DNA of 64,000 nt from Salminus brasiliensis (GCF_030463535.1 NC_132892.1:28512341-28576340), one strand, 5' to 3'. Shown: positions 39,221-51,644, numbered from the stretch's first letter. Program-made: numbers and translations. Notes: generated from the sequence alone by a model not told the origin.

Positions 39221-39387
39221 TTCAACATAGCTTGCTCCTTCTCCTCTTCCTCCCTTTGGCGAGCCATCACGGCCATGATGATCTTGCGCTCCTCCTCGGT
39301 GAGGTGGCTCAAGTCCGGCATGTCTGGCATGGACGCCGGCGCCGTGGGTGGGCGAGGGCCGCCTTGGGGCCCTACCGAAGCGGACAT
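39221..39387 (-). CDS. rims1: rims1-like exon 1: RIM N-terminus with Rab3-binding helix (partial gene)
   Basis: RIM proteins are presynaptic active-zone scaffolds that link Rab3 on synaptic vesicles to Munc13 and calcium channels. This first coding exon gives residues 1-56. A Pro-rich start (MSASVGPQGG) is followed by the acidic/basic helix DLSHLTEEERKII at about 25-37 and by RQREEEEKEQAMLK, which together form the Rab3-binding helix of the family. The start codon sits where RIM proteins normally begin. The exon ends in two bases of a Lys codon (AA) at a gtaagg donor. The G that opens exon 2 completes the codon, so the two exons join in phase. The start resembles both RIMS1 (VGP..RPPT) and RIMS2 (MPDLSHLTEEERKII). 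I favour rims1 because of exon 2, but the paralogue is not certain. RIM proteins usually exceed 1,000 residues, so most of the gene lies left of this window. Confidence 0.9.
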
Positions 39388-39575
39388 CTTTCAGCCCCCC
39401 ACCCGCCTCCCTTATCGTCTACCGTCTTATTGGCAATATCCCGAGCGTTGGGCTTGGGCTTAGGGGGACCACACCTCAGGGCATGGTGGTCCTCGTTCTT
39501 CTCGAGCGGTGCGAGCCTTCTCTCATGGTCGCAGGAGCCCACTTGTCGTCTCTTGGTTCAGCGGTGTTCTCTCTT

Positions 39576-39625
<50 letters not shown>

Positions 39626-39863
39626 CTCACCCCCCACCCCCAACCCCCCGCCTTTCCCGCCTCTCCCCTCCACCACCTCCGGTTACGGGAAGCCCATCTT
39701 TATACGCCAGGAGACGTCGAACGACGCCAGCAGCGGGACTCCAGCATCATCTGGCGAGTGCAGGTCCAGCGGACTCCCCCACCCTTCTACCCACCCCCTT
39801 TTTTTGCTTGCTTTGGTGGTGGACCGTGGATGAAGGCGGAGTCCGTGTCGAGATCTCTGGTTC

Positions 39864-39915
<52 letters not shown>

Positions 39916-40022
39916 GTAAAAGCACCGGGTGCTAAACGGTCAGTGGGAACGTGGTGGATCTCCCTTTAAAACGGAGACGCGCCTCCTCTTCAGGGAGGGA
40001 GGGAGAGAGGGATGAAAAAAGG

Positions 40023-40058
<36 letters not shown>

Positions 40059-40320
40059 ACGAGCCGCATAGGCATACCGTTGCGAGACATCCTCTCTCTA
40101 TTTCGCCTCCTTTCACTTTCCCACCGCTCGTCGGGGCGCACCTAGACGCGCGCGTTCACGACGCCTTCACCTAGAAGCGCGCTCCCGAGCACGGTCTATT
40201 TTTGGCGTCTCGCTCTTAAATGGGCCTCGCGCTGTCCACAACTTAAAGGGATATTTTAAACCGAATCAATAGGGGCTATTTTTGGTCTTGTAGACCCCCG
40301 GATCAACAGCAAAGATCAGC
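39388..40320 (-). promoter_or_regulatory. GC-rich 5' UTR/promoter region of rims1-like gene
   Basis: Directly upstream of the RIM start codon the sequence becomes clearly GC- and CpG-rich and carries three long CT/GA runs (39580-39622, 39858-39912, 40022-40054). The location and composition fit a CpG-island promoter and 5' UTR for the minus-strand gene. I see no convincing TATA box, and the transcription start cannot be placed. Apparent reading frames in this stretch are Ser/Leu or Arg/Glu runs from the CT/GA repeats. Confidence 0.5.
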
Positions 40321-40408
40321 TATGTTGTCCAAATGTTTGTGGACACCCCTTCTAATGAATGCATTCAACTTCTTTACGTTGCACCCATTGGTGACAAAGA
40401 TGTGCGTG

Positions 40409-40457
<49 letters not shown>

Positions 40458-40863
40458 CTTTAACTAGTTCCTTTAAAGAAGTATTGCCAATAGAATAGGA
40501 CTCTCTGGAGCAGATGACATGAACCTATTGGCCATGTCTAATAGCAGGCGTGGTCTAGAGGGGTCTAAAGCCCCCCAGTATTGAGCTGTAGAGCAGTGCA
40601 ACTGGAATGTGTTCCCTTGAATGATGGCTGGTTCTCCGTCCGATTCTTCTGTGAGGAGTTGGGGAGTTGGGATGATGTGGGGTGGTGAGCATCATCCAAC
40701 ATCTTGGATCTTCATAGAAGCATTCTCCAAAATCTAGTAGTAACCCTTCTTCCCTGGACAGTAGAGACAGTTACTCCAACAAAAGCAGAATCAGCTCTTT
40801 TTATTATCCTTGATTTTAGAAGAAGCAATAAATGGTTGTCCCAATACTTTTGTCCATACAGTA
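40319..40863 (-). mobile_element. Dispersed 0.5 kb element, full copy with CA-microsatellite expansion
   Basis: The ends are ttgtccaaatgtttgtggac and cccaatacttttgtccatac. A (CA)n run at 40411-40456 lies where other copies have only a short CA tract. Confidence 0.85.
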
Positions 40864-42264
40864 TATCTATGTATTGATCCGTCTATCCACCTAATCATTG
40901 CTTAGCTGGTTACATCGGCAGCTGTCTAGGGGTGAGATATATTAGGCAGTGAATAAACAGTCCGTTCTTAAAGGAAAAATGGGTTGAAGTGCTCTAAGGC
41001 AGGACGACCAGTGAACCTACTACAGGGTCATGGGTGCCGAAGGCTTACCGATGCGCGTGGGGAGGCGAGGCCCATTAGACACTCCCATAGATTAAGAACA
41101 CGTCTGCTAATTCACCCTGTAGTCACTGTAGTTACTAAATAAAGAGTGTCAGCAAAGACCCTAGAGTGCATGTGGTTTTCAGCACCACGGACAGAGGCCT
41201 GCCCAATGCAGTGCTCACTTTATGACTGTAGGCTTGGCCTGTTCCCCCTCTACATGTAAAGGAGACCCTTTAAGACCTTTCATTTAACATGTGGGCATAG
41301 TTCAGATTCATCCTGATGATTTTAAAGGCTCAGGTAATGATTCATCACATGTGTCGGGTGTCACAAGTGGTCAGTTAAAGCTCAGAAACTTGGAAATGGT
41401 TCTAATGGGTTAAAAAAAAAAGCTGAATAAACTAATTATAATTTACTGAAACTTCTTGTTGTATAACTGCTGTTGATCTACTGGTCTACCAGTCCCAGTC
41501 TGTCCACTCTCAAATGGGCTGTATGTGCCATCTAGTGACCATAATCTAAAACTGCAGCCTGAAACTGCAATTCCGTTTCATATTTCATCTCAATCTGTGA
41601 AGAAAACTGGAGACAAAGTCTAAAAGGGTCTAAATAGAGAGCTAGACTATAAAAGTTATATGGCATTTCTTATTTAAACGAGTATCACTCAACCCTAGAA
41701 TGAGCCTCTAGTCATAAAGCAACACACATCCGAAGGTTAATAAACAGCCAACTTTACTTGACTCCTACAGCACAGGTGTGTCCTTTCCCACTGTGTCAGG
41801 TGAGTCACCTGTTTCTTGCTCTTAACTTCACAGTGCATCGCAAAGCCCCGATCTGTTCATGGTAAAGTTATAACCGGAGTCTGTAAAAGCTTTTTGAAAG
41901 CCCAGACTGCCCCAGCCACAGTTTAGCCACCTCCAACTCCCACTCACCAGCCATGACCCCACATCACAAAATGCTCCCCTTGTGTCACATGAAGCCAGCA
42001 GACCGGGTTTCTCCAACCACCAGTGATTCAACATCATTGGACAATTCAACACGCTTGGAGAAGAACACTAATCACCCAACTCTGCAATATTAGTCAACAG
42101 AAGCCTAGACTAGTGACGGGAAGAAAAGAGCGAGTGAGGCCTAATATGCTCTAATATGGGACTACTGGCATCACCGGTGATCTCCCAATGATAGGCCCAG
42201 AGCTTAGACGGCTGCTCAGAGTTTATGCATGATGGTGTTTTTTTTATACTATGACATTTTTCCT

Positions 42265-42546
42265 AAAATGTCAAAACTATTGGGACACCTGCTCATTCAC
42301 TTCTTCTTCCGATATCGACAAGACCGCCAGTGAGGTCAGGATGACACTGGATCATCACCACCCCACCTCACCATCCCCAACTCCCTAACTCATCTCAAAA
42401 GCACTGGATAGAGCACCACCATCATTCCAGAGAACACGGGGTGGGGGCTTTACAGGGACTAGACAAGCTGTGTGTGCACATTTGCATGTCTGTGTCAGCA
42501 ATGGGTGCAACCCATTAGAAGGAGTGTCCACAAAATTTTGGACACA
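42265..42546 (+). mobile_element. Dispersed 0.5 kb element, internally deleted
   Basis: It has caaaactattgggacacctg, then a shortened body, then gtgtccacaaaattttggac. It is followed at once by a long TA/CA microsatellite (42545-42690). Confidence 0.75.
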
Positions 42547-42597
42547 TATATACATATATATATACATATACATATATATACACATATACATATATAC

Positions 42598-42642
<45 letters not shown>

Positions 42643-42690
42643 TATATACACATATATATATATATACACACATAGATATATATATATAAA
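42545..42690. repeat. Compound TA/CA microsatellite
   Basis: Alternating tatata, acacac and catata blocks cover about 145 bases right after a truncated dispersed element. Confidence 0.9.
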
Positions 42691-42860
42691 TAAATAAAGC
42701 AAGGGTCCACAGAACAGCACGAGCTGAAATGAAAGAACAACAGAAATACATTCATTAGTAGTGTAATGATGAAGGGATAATGAAGGTCAGTGCAGGCTCG
42801 CGCATGCCCGTGAGCACGTGCCCGAGATCTGTCCCATTGATGCGAGCGAGCAGGTCGCCC

Positions 42861-42975
42861 ATTGGTGGAGGAGCAGCGCGAGGCTCACAAATACTAAAGG
42901 ACACGCGAGGGGAAAGTCAAACGCGCGGCGCATCTGGCACGGGTCTTGTGGTTTGATACCAGCTCGAGCGAGCAG
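42861..42975 (+). promoter_or_regulatory. Possible plus-strand promoter and non-coding first exon
   Basis: A GC-rich island (about 42790-42975) stands out from AT-rich flanks. It has an inverted CCAAT box (ATTGG at 42861), a weak TATA-like stretch (aaatacta, near 42889) and a strong donor (GAGCAG followed by gtgagt) at 42976. A downstream acceptor and donor pair brackets 44842-44897. I recognise no protein, so it could be a long non-coding RNA or the 5' end of another gene. Confidence 0.35.
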
Positions 42976-43996
42976 GTGAGTGCGGTATGATTTATTAGAA
43001 TTACTCTACATAAAGATAATCAGATTGATCAGGGTTATTAAACACTTCGCTTGTGCCTGTCTTAAGATGTGCTTATCAATAACGCTACTACTTTGCCGCG
43101 CATGCGCTGACACTGAACCAAAGCAGCAAAGAGTTTTTGGCACAATTCAGGCCAAACTATCGCCTTGAAAACGACCTCAGGGAAAACCATAGACCTCTGG
43201 GGAAAGTTTTAGTGCCTCAAAACTGAAAAGCTACATCATGAGCATTTCCTTTATTTATTTACTCGCCTGTCTTTACTACACCATTCATCTCCGCTCGCCT
43301 GACGTCATAATTAAAGCCGTATCATGACGTAACAATGGGCAAAAAACCTAGAAACACACGGGTGTTGTTATTTAGGGATGTTGTTTTTACGTATCAAGGG
43401 CAAGTGAGACGTCTCATGAACGGACAGTCTGCAACCACCCCCTCTTGTGGCGACGTGAAGACATGGCATGGCATGCTCCATCCTTAACCTTTACGGCTCA
43501 GTATGACATACATTCCTTACGTAGTCGAGTTTCTGACACCACGTCAACGTCTTAAATAACGACTAAATAATTTATTGTAATAACAATAATATTTATACAA
43601 TTAAATAAACACTAATTCATATTAGAAATACAAAAGAAATAAAAGCACATACTCAAGATTGGAGGTTTTCTGCCACCCCCTGGTGGACTATCTGTGCACT
43701 GCATGCACCATGAAATTACAGTACAATTAAGCAAAAGGGGTTAAACTATTAAGTGTTCTTGATGTCTTTAATGTATCAAGCATTATAAATATTAATAATA
43801 TATATAATAATAATAATTATTATTATTAATAAATAATATAATTACAAATGTAATATATACAGATATTATTAACTAAAAATCATTGGTCAGATGGTCAAAT
43901 AAACACTTAAAAAAAAAAAAAAACAATTCTGGCATTATTTGATGATTGAGGCTTTAAAAAGGGTTAAACTGCAATCACGCACCATACACATAAATG

Positions 43997-44220
43997 CACT
44001 GCATGTCCAAAAGTATCTAGACAAGCAGCATGTATAATGTCCACAGTAGCAAAGCAGTGGCAATAGAAAGAGACTAAGGTCAGTGGTTATGGTAAGAATC
44101 AGCTAGATGGGTATAAAGACCCCCAGGATTGGGCTGTGGAGCAGTGATGGAGCTCCAGCCTTTGGATCACAAAATGTGGTGTAAAGCCTTCTCAGTTCTC
44201 ACCTTCAGAGAACATTGCTT
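43997..44220 (-). mobile_element. Dispersed 0.5 kb element, degraded fragment
   Basis: It has actgcatgtccaaaagtatc and gggtataaagacccccagga. The right part is decayed. Confidence 0.5.
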
Positions 44221-44529
44221 TCAGATTTCATTAGTCAGAACACTTTATTTATGGTTTGTCGCCGATAATGTGCAAAAATTGTAGAAACCCAAGAGTCCAG
44301 AATAGGCCTGCACAGCATTTTGACTGGGGTCTAATCTTTATCGCTCTTCACAAGGAGTCCACAATATTTCAAATATGCTTGTAACCCCTCAGTTATCAGC
44401 CCAGATGTTCTTTGGTCACATTGAGGATTATCATATTATATATCTCAAGAAATAATGATTAAGGGATAATGAAGGTCAGTTACCTCAATATGGTCAATAT
44501 GGTGGTGAACATCATCTCCTTCCTTATGA

Positions 44530-44680
44530 CAGATTAGGGTTTGAATTACTTTGCTGGGCAATCACCACCACACTACACCAATAAGAGATCTTGGGCAAGA
44601 CGTCGATACATCGATAGCGATATATTCTCCTAGTAACAGGATTCAAAGGAAGGCGCTCTGGCTAAAAGCATCAGCAGGAT
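44530..44680 (-). mobile_element. Degraded SINE relative
   Basis: Weak matches to the 29.3 kb SINE body occur in the same order (cactacaccaataagag, cttgggcaagac, ggcgctctggctaaaagc). The B box is decayed. Confidence 0.4.
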
Positions 44681-44841
44681 CTTCTGTAAGGCTTGTTCCT
44701 GATTGGGGGTTGGGGGATAGAAATCTGCAGCCATACCAAACCTGGGCAGAGAAGACTGGTGACCCATGCTGTAGATAAACAAAGTGATTCTAAACACTTT
44801 AGTCCTCATTATTACCTAATCTTCCTCTTGTTTTTACACAG

Positions 44842-44897
44842 AACCAGTGACCTTCATGCACATCTGGATGGCGGCATAGGAAGAAAAGAGCCTCCAG
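44842..44897 (+). ncRNA. Possible small exon (acceptor and donor pair), unknown transcript
   Basis: A pyrimidine-rich acceptor (cttgtttttacacag) and a donor (CTCCAG followed by gtagtg) frame 56 bases. The donor is weaker than consensus. Reading frames here are short and give no recognisable protein. It is proposed only as a partner for the possible first exon at 42.9 kb. Confidence 0.2.
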
Positions 44898-45061
44898 GTA
44901 GTGAGGGGTCTGTAAACATCTTTGACTGGAAGCTGGGTCACTACAGTTGGCTTTCAGTCAGATGTTTGCAGTCGCCAACTGCCAAATGACTGCATACAAC
45001 AGCACAATTGAGGACTGCTTGTGCACAGACATCTGAAGCACAAATTCAATCAATACATACT

Positions 45062-45594
45062 GATTAGCCATAACATTAATACCACCACACCTAACATTGA
45101 GTTGGTCCCCATTGTGCTACCACAACATATCTGACCATTCGAGACATGGACTCCACAAGACCTCTGAAGGTGTCCTGTGGTATCTGGCACCAAGATGTAA
45201 GCAGCAGATTCTTTAAGTGCTGTAAGTTGTGAAGTGGGGCCTCCATGAGCATCAACAAGCCTCAGGTGGCCATGACCCTGTCACTCCTCCACTGGTTGCC
45301 CTTCTTTGAAGCACTTTTGGTAGGTACGGACCACAACATACAAGAAACCACAAGACCTGCCTGATGTTTTGGAGATGTTCTGATCCAGTCAGTCGTCTAG
45401 CTATCACAGTTTGGTTCTTGTCAAAGTGGCTCAGATTCTTATGGTTGCCCATTTTCCTGCTTTTAGCACCTTTATCATCTTCAAGAACTGACTGTTCACT
45501 AATGTGAGTGTAATATGCAGATCCCACCACTTGACAGATGCCACGTGTTTATCACTCCACCTGTCAGGGGTGCTAATGCTATGGCTTAATCAGT
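45062..45594. mobile_element. MITE, 'gccataacattagtacc' family, copy 2
   Basis: The ends gccataacattaataccac and ggtgctaatgctatggc match those at 3.2 kb, and the body is colinear (tctgaccattcgagacatgg; tggtatctggcaccaagatg). The ends are more diverged than in copy 1. Confidence 0.85.
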
Positions 45595-46360
45595 TTGTAG
45601 TGTGTGTATAACAAACATCCATTCCCTATCCAGGCTATATGGTCCATACATGCAAGCAAGCTGCAAAACAGCTTGTTTTGGATATGCTGTATTTGTGACT
45701 TCACTGATGCAGGTGAACATAAATCCAGTAAAAATGAGCAGGAGCTTCTCCTTCTGAAGAAAGTAGTGAGATCTTGTCGGTGAGCTAGTCTGAAGAACAG
45801 AGCTCTGTTCCTCCAGGTTTCTCCTGGACGCCCCCCAGTCAAGCGAGCACAGCGTTGAGGATGTGTTCAACTCCATCATCATCATCATCAGCAGCAGCAG
45901 CTCACCTGATTTACCATCATTAAGCCCTGATTTACCACCAAACCAGGTGTTGATCTGAGGAGAACTCTAAATAATACTAGACTCTATGAGGAGAACTTTG
46001 AAGATGTTCTAATGATGAACACAGTGATGGAGAACCACAATCACTTTCTGTAGGAATGTTATTATTAGTGTTTATTCTAGTATTAGTTTTACTGAGAAAA
46101 TAAACACTTACTGGCCAGATGAGGAGCTTTTTAATGCTTTCATGATTTTGCACAGTACTGCCAACACACTGTTCTTCATGATATACTATTCTGGGGCTGG
46201 GACAGTCCTAACCTACCATCATATCTTTAAATCCTTCATCATCAAGTGGCTTCTCCAGTGATTTTGGCTGCAATAAGGGTCACAATCCAGGTTACACTCA
46301 CATCTGTACCTAAAATACATTTAAAGACCACCTCAGAGCAGTTCTAGCAGACCATAGCAT

Positions 46361-46708
46361 ACACTCTATATGTCCAAATATTTGTGGACATCCCTTGTAC
46401 TGAATTCATTCAGTTACTTTTAAGTCACACCCATTGCTGAGCTGTGGAGTTCTCTGGAATGGTGCTCCACCTAATACTATTGGGATGGATTAGGGGGTTG
46501 GGGGTGAGGTGGGGAAGTGACCATCCTGATGACATCCTGACCTCACTAATACTCCTGTTGCTAAATGCAGTCAACTCCTCACAGCAATGCTCCAAAATCT
46601 AGTAGTAGACAGTAGAGACAGTTTCTCCAACAAAAGCAGGATAACATAAGGAAAACACAATGAACGCAGGTGAAAGCAGGTGTCTGAATACTTTTGTCCA
46701 TATAGTGT
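46361..46708 (-). mobile_element. Dispersed 0.5 kb element, internally shortened
   Basis: Both ends are present (atatgtccaaatatttgtgg; cttttgtccatatagtg), but the middle box is lost. Confidence 0.8.
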
Positions 46709-47159
46709 TATTATTCAGGTGAGTTATGATCTGTCCTGAAGTGTTTTTAGAATCCTATGCCAGGGCATTATATAAAGAGCAAGATGCTGGTATAAGGCTT
46801 AGCCCTTTATCTAAAATCTGAAACCTTGCACTCCACAAATTTACCACTAGAGGACAGTACAGTGACACTTACCTCCTAATACAACTTGTAATACAACTGA
46901 TTTGGCTGGAGGCTGATCTCGAATGTTGCCCTTTAAACAAACTATGCAACATACTTATGCATAAGGGAGGGGCTTAATACACTTATTATAAATTGACAGA
47001 TTATACTCGCTTACCTTAATTATGTATTAACGTTACACAATTAAACAACAGTTTTTTTTTACCTGTTTAAAACCAGTTCACAAACTCACAATGCATCTGC
47101 AGTAAAGAAGAGAAATCAGGACATAAATGAGTGGCATAGACCCTCCTACTGGGAGCCAT

Positions 47160-47165
47160 TTTATT
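47160..47165 (-). terminator. Candidate poly(A) signal of cenpk
   Basis: The minus strand reads AATAAA here, about 145 bases past the cenpk stop codon. It is the first well-placed canonical signal, so the 3' UTR may be short. Confidence 0.45.
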
Positions 47166-47308
47166 TAACAAACTGGGCTCGTTTAAATACACAAGAATAA
47201 AACAAGGAAAAAGTATAAAAGTCCTGTTACAGAATGTACAGAATGTTTTTCTACCAAGACTGATGATAAAATCATCCACTCACACTTACTTACAGGAAAG
47301 CTTCTGAT

Positions 47309-50300
47309 CTAATGAAAATTTTCCAGTCTCATTTTATTGCAGTCTTCTGGGTGTCTGACGGCAATGCCATTGCGAAGAAGCATCTCTATGTACGGTGGCC
47401 AGAAGGAGTCATCGACAGTCACATAGGGCTCATGAGGAGTCTCCAGTGTTTTGTTTGTTAACTGCTGCAGGATTGTACAAAATACAGAAACAAAACATAT
47501 ACTCATTCATTCCATCTGGAACACAGGTAGGTGTCCTCAGTCTATCAGCTGCCCTCTACCCCCATCCATCAACCAAAAGGCACCACAGGATCACAGGTAC
47601 CCAGATACTACTTTGGTCGTAGGCCATTCTCAGCACAGCAGTGACCTGTGGCATGGTTGTGCTGGTTTGAGTGGACCAGGCCCAGCAGTGCTGCTGGAAC
47701 AGCCCTCCACTTAAATGATCTCTGCTTGACAGTGATCCAATAAGGGCAGCTAAAGATGAGAGAAGTAGGCTTGAACCCAGGTGGTTACCAGTTTGATCCC
47801 CTGGACCAGCTCCTCCTGCCTCAATATTCACAGCTGAGGTGACCTTAAACAATTCCCAACTGCTGCCTAGTGCTGAGGTGTTTGCCCACAGCTCTGGGCG
47901 TGTATCAATACCCCATTCACTACTGTGCATGTGTCCACTGCCATGGATAGGTTATACGCAGAGGTTATAGGCACATGCCTTTTTCAATGATGTACTGTAT
48001 GTGGTAGAGAAGCAGTGTATCAACAGATAAGCTCCAGTGAGTAACTGTAAACCTATGAAATGCACCGATATGGTAGAAATCAGATTGAATGGCTAAAGAG
48101 CATTAGGGCTTCATGTGGTGACACTCTGACCTACCTCGAGAATCTCACTAAGTGAGATTAGGTTTTCTCCAGAATTTGGGACAGCGACCTGCAAAGAAAA
48201 CACAATGGAGCAATAGTTGATGAGCATTATTTAACTTTATTTTTATTATATTTACTCATTATTTAATTTTGTTTGTGGTGGATTCAATTTATTGAGGCTT
48301 ACAATCAATTTGTGAATAAAGTCATTTTGTCATCTTACTGGACATCTGACTGACTCCCTCCTCTCCTTGTTATTCCAACTGCTTGTGTACTCATTTGAAA
48401 GTGTACGCTATATGTCCAAATGTTTATGGACACCCTTCTAATTAATGCATTTAGATTCATTCAGATGCATTCACTTTGCAGTGCACTGCTGAGACAGATG
48501 TGCTAATGCACACAATCAGCTTGTCTAGTCCGTGTAGATAGAAGCAGATAAGCATGAACCTATTGGCACCATGTCTAATGCCAGGTCTGGGCTAGAGGGG
48601 TATAAAGCTCTTCAGCATTGAACTGTGAAGCAGTGGAATGGTGTTCTCTGGAATCATGATGATCCTTATATTACTGTTGAAATGCATTGGGGAGTTGGTG
48701 ATGAGATAGGGTGGTGAAGTTACCCTAACCCTGACCTCACTAAAGCTTTTGCAGCTAAATGGATTTAAATTTTCACCACAATGCTCCAAAAGACTAAGAA
48801 GAAACAATGAATGTGCAGGTGTCCCAATACTTTATTTCTACTAACACTGAATCATATTTATGAGCATTTTGTTTATATTTATTAAGAGTAAAAATACCAA
48901 GATCAGATCTCATCAGTCCAAATGGATTTGATCCCAGATCTGAGACTTTTAATAGACAAGACAAACCATTTTGTTGACTTCAGTCAGATTAAAGTAAATC
49001 AGAACTGCATGTTGTTTTACTGAATAAACAGAATGCAGAGTAACACAGTGTTTCTCAACCCTGGTTCTGGAGGCACCCTGCCCTGCCCTACACACTTATT
49101 GCTTTCCCTTCTCCCAACACACCTGATTCCACTAACCAGCTCATTACCAAGTCCATTCAGAGTTGCAGGGGGTGTGTTAAGGCAGGGAAACCACTAAAAT
49201 GTGCTGGTCATGGTGCCTCCCACTAGTGTCAAGTGTGCTGGGCACAGAAAGGAAGCTCACCCTCTTTTTCTTGCTGCCGACAGCTTGCTGATTAGGAAGA
49301 GGAAAATGTTCAACCAGCATGTCGCTTAATGTCTCCATGAGGTTGCCATGGTAATCCTTCACCCTGGTGATTTTTCTCTTCATGTCTTGTAGGATGCTGA
49401 AAAATCCAAAGAAAATACAGAAACAATTAAAGAAATAAAACAGCCACAGGAAGGAGGCAGACTCATTACCTGTAAGTTGCTATTAGGGAGGACAGAATCA
49501 CTTTAGTCAGGAATCGCTAATAGCAGTCCTTGAGCAAGACCCCTAACGTTACATCCACCTGCCTGTGTTCTATATTGTAGATACTAGAGTGTCTAGAGAG
49601 AATTTCTTGAGACATTGTGGTAAAAAAAAAACAAAATCTGAAGCACTGAGTAAATGACATCCATTGCAGATAACTGCCAGATCCTAGAAAATAAAAAATA
49701 TTCAACTGCTTTAGGTAGCACCCATTGCTGACACACATGTCTACTGCCACTAGAATAGGACTCTCTGAAGCTGATCAACGTGAACCTGTTGGCACCATGA
49801 CTAATGCCAGGTGTGGGCTAGAGGAGTCTAAAGCCCCCAGCATTATTATCTGGAATGATGGATGATTATACTTTGGGGATTAGACGGGGAGTTGGGGATG
49901 AGGTGGGGTGGTGATTTTCCAACATCCTGACCTCACTAAAGCCTGTTGCTGAATGCAATCAAACCCTAACAACAAAAATGCTCCAAAATCTAGTAGAAAG
50001 CCTTCCCTGGACAGTAGAAACAGTTACAAAAGCAGGATACACTCTTTTTGAGTAAAAAAAATGAGTCAATGAGTATGAAATATGAGTCAAATGAGTAGGT
50101 GTCCCAAAACTTTTGTCCATACAGTAAATCATACAAAATAAAATACAATTCTGAAAGCCTCTGACTTCTGGCTGTTGCCGTTCACGTGTACACCTCTACA
50201 AGAGTCTATACCTGTGCTCCGACAGCTTCTCATTCTCCTCTCGCAAAGCAGCGACTCGTTCGGTCACTGCACTCAGCACTTCCTTCTTCTCTTCCAACCA

Positions 50301-51569
50301 TTTCTTTTCCCTAAAAACCACAGCAGCACAGACATTAAACAGACAGCAGGTTGTACCATGGTCACATTTTACAACAACCATAAGTACTGCATCATTGTGC
50401 TCAGATGTTTCAGACCATCAACATTACGTTATGTGGTTTAGTGAAGAGTACAACACCTTTGCAAAAGATCTTTCAGGGAATCTCGTTTTGCCTGGGAGCA
50501 GGAGAGAACCATTTGCAGCTGACTGTTGAGTCTTTGTAGCTATAAGAGAAAATAAATAAATGCCAGCCATAAAAACAAACACTTACAAGCAACAGACTGC
50601 TTTCTGAAGTGGACAACTCACCTCGTCCTTTCCAAGGGCCATAAGAACTTCAGGGTTTGTGGATAGTACTAAGACGATGAAACAGACAGGAGGGCAAAAG
50701 ACCAACAGTTTACATCAGTGCTACCATTTTCCTGGGTCAACTTCAGACTTCAGGGATTACAGCAATTAGCACTTACATTTGGGTTCCATTTCTTGCCACT
50801 GTTCTAGCTCGGTTGTGATGGCATTCAGACGGTTCATTGCCTGCCAGTAAAAAGAGCAGCTTGATTGGAGTGTACTAAACTTGTGCTTGTTAAAATGTAA
50901 TAACATCAAAGCAATATAATGTGAGAATGGGTATTTCTTGCTCCTGGGCTCCCCCTACAGAACATGCTTACATGCATTTCTGGACAAGCTGAGAGAAACA
51001 GAACAGTCACTGAGAGTGAAAGACGTATGTGGACTGAGGTGGTAGAGTAATACTACAAATATGACTCAGCTCACGCAGCATTACACAGTTCTCACAAGGG
51101 CTTTCCTGCGGTTAGCAGCATGCCAAGACCAGAGTAGCAACGATAGAGACGCTACAGTCAGTGAAGCACAAACATGATTTTGAAGCTGCTATTTTACAAC
51201 AAAAATGCTACATAATGATGCTTTAACAGGATTACTGCACAAAAATAAACCTGCAGATAAAAGGTTGGTCAACTGAGCTCACCTCATTTGATTCTCCATC
51301 GCTACAGTCTGGGTCTGCTAAAATGATCTCGTTCTGAAGCTGAAAGGCACAATTAGAAATTACACTTGATGAGCAATGAAATACTTCATTTATTCAGCTG
51401 TACTGATATTTACCCATAATTCATACAGTATGCATGGATGAAGAAAGATTACCTTTTGTAATAGCCCAAACTGTTCCTCACATTCATCCAGCAGCTCCGC
51501 TCTCATCGCCTCTGAGCAGCCCATGTCTGTGTCTGCTGGAACCTCAGAGGTTTGGATCTCCTCCTCCAT
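47309..51569 (-). CDS. cenpk: Centromere protein K, complete (9 coding exons)
   Basis: CENP-K is a subunit of the constitutive centromere-associated network (CENP-H/I/K/M group) that helps build the inner kinetochore in the nucleus. Coding exons, 5' to 3': 51569-51453, 51339-51283, 50840-50777, 50668-50622, 50539-50457, 50310-50212, 49396-49261, 48188-48135, 47464-47309. All introns are GT-AG and all phases join, giving 813 nt or 270 aa; human CENP-K is about 269. The N-terminus is acidic (MEEEIQTSEVPADTD). Residues about 40-160 are coiled-coil-like, with AMNRLNAITTELEQW and REKKWLEEKKEVL. The C-terminal family signature includes LVEHFPLPNQQ (about 184-194), KKKR, and DSFWPPYIEMLLRNGIAVRH near the end, closing in LENFH. 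The last exon could also begin one codon later at a second AG. Introns 49397-50211 and 48189-49260 carry copies of the dispersed 0.5 kb element. Confidence 0.95.
47520..47740. repeat. Medium repeat related to 15190-15560
   Basis: Words such as tatcagctgccctctacccc, tcagcacagcagtgacctg and cccagcagtgctgctggaac resemble, in order and orientation, a common fish repeat. It lies in the last intron of cenpk. Confidence 0.4.
48405..48835 (-). mobile_element. Dispersed 0.5 kb element in a cenpk intron
   Basis: It starts atatgtccaaatgtttatgg and ends gcaggtgtcccaatacttta. It lies between the exons ending at 49261 and starting at 48188. Confidence 0.82.
49045..49225. repeat. Common fish repeat ('tttctcaaccctggttctgg')
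   Basis: A stretch beginning gtgtttctcaaccctggttc and passing through caacacacctgattccacta resembles a widespread fish dispersed repeat. It ends just before the cenpk exon at 49261. Confidence 0.45.
49711..50126 (-). mobile_element. Dispersed 0.5 kb element in a cenpk intron
   Basis: The terminal box at the left is missing. The right end cccaaaacttttgtccatac is present. It lies between the exons 50310-50212 and 49396-49261. Confidence 0.78.
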
Positions 51570-51644
51570 TGCTGACTGTCTAAGCACACAAATCAAACAA
51601 CAGCATGGGTATGGATGGGTTTGATACTGGAGCAGAAATGAAGA

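Larger units (their letters stand above)
40864..47159. other. Intergenic region between rims promoter and cenpk 3' end, remaining sequence
   Basis: The genes flanking this region are both on the minus strand. Besides the listed elements and the possible 42.9 kb exon, 40870-42260, 43000-43990, 44900-45060 and 45600-46360 contain no recognised gene. The 43560-43880 part is AT-rich simple sequence. Confidence 0.55.

Noticed and set aside
39136..39969. 277-codon plus-strand frame over the rims start region
   Set aside because: It is antisense to the well-supported rims exon 1 and includes CT-repeat Ser/Leu runs.
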